In this document: positions 30,702 through 30,722 of the stretch, piece by piece | Numbering within the stretch: the stretch's first letter is position 1 | How the letters are laid out: every line of letters starts with the position of its first letter | IMG/VR virus record: IMGVR_UViG_3300008217_000042 | Coordinates: 1 to 30,722 of that record | Direction: 5' to 3' (one strand) | Length of the DNA: 30,722 nt | Source: a virus | The notes under the pieces: model-generated | Seen by the model: only the letters and a program-made list of their open reading frames with translations | What the model was told of the DNA's origin: nothing | The model's database searches: none | Position numbers and translations under genes: made by a program

Positions 30702-30722
30702 TTGTAATTAAATTACAATGTA
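30702..30722. promoter_or_regulatory. Candidate operator dyad at window edge (copy 5) with added half site
   Basis: ATTACAATGTA from 30712 runs off the window end, so the full 13-mer cannot be confirmed. It overlaps a 17-base perfect palindrome (TTGTAATT-A-AATTACAA, 30702-30718) formed by an extra TTGTAAT half site. It lies about 50 bases upstream of the -35 of the promoter at 30627. Confidence 0.45.

Overview
The window is part of a tailed-phage genome, most likely a lytic podovirus. It is AT-rich and densely packed. It carries P22/T7-type head-to-tail adaptor, tail hub and ejection-type virion proteins, a lysis cassette, and a T7-like replication module. No rRNA, tRNA, integrase, repressor gene, insertion sequence or CRISPR array was seen. 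The host cannot be read from the sequence. The composition and the mix of a cobalamin-dependent reductase with family A polymerase resemble aquatic phages, but that is an inference.

Layout. Positions 1-11183 (+ strand) hold the late arm: a head-tail adaptor (cut by the window edge), a P22 gp10-like tail hub, a small tail/fibre protein, three presumed ejection proteins (374, 383 and 1393 aa), then lysis genes (holin-like protein, DUF5675 protein, 3TM holin, a 36-aa membrane protein, a lytic transglycosylase-like protein). Everything from 11180 to 30427 is on the - strand. The two arms converge with their stop codons sharing one TTAA.

The - strand arm, read in its own direction from 30427 down, starts with a stand-alone 240-aa gene that has its own promoter, structured leader and terminator. 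A long, tightly overlapped operon follows: small unknown genes, then an amide-bond (peptide ligase) island at 27604-21797, then primase, DnaB-like helicase, family A DNA polymerase, an ssDNA-binding-like protein, 5'-3' exonuclease, T7-type endonuclease I, metallophosphoesterase, class II ribonucleotide reductase and a DUF3310 protein. The replication genes form a coherent set: unwinding, priming, synthesis, recombination and branch resolution, and dNTP supply from breakdown of host DNA and ribonucleotide reduction.

The most unusual part is the amide-bond island. A phiEco32-type COOH-NH2 ligase, a second amidoligase of the Amidoligase_2 type, a class II glutamine amidotransferase with an added C-terminal zinc-binding region, an ATP-grasp ligase, a gamma-glutamylcyclotransferase and two unrecognised proteins are translationally linked to each other and to the primase. 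Related sets have been predicted in phiEco32-like phages, but I know of no established substrate or product. A second signal is a recurring dyad, ATTACA-W-TGTAAT, found at the control regions of the - strand units and between primase and helicase. It is a candidate operator or phage-specific control element. Several short genes (35-52 aa) were recovered in the gaps.
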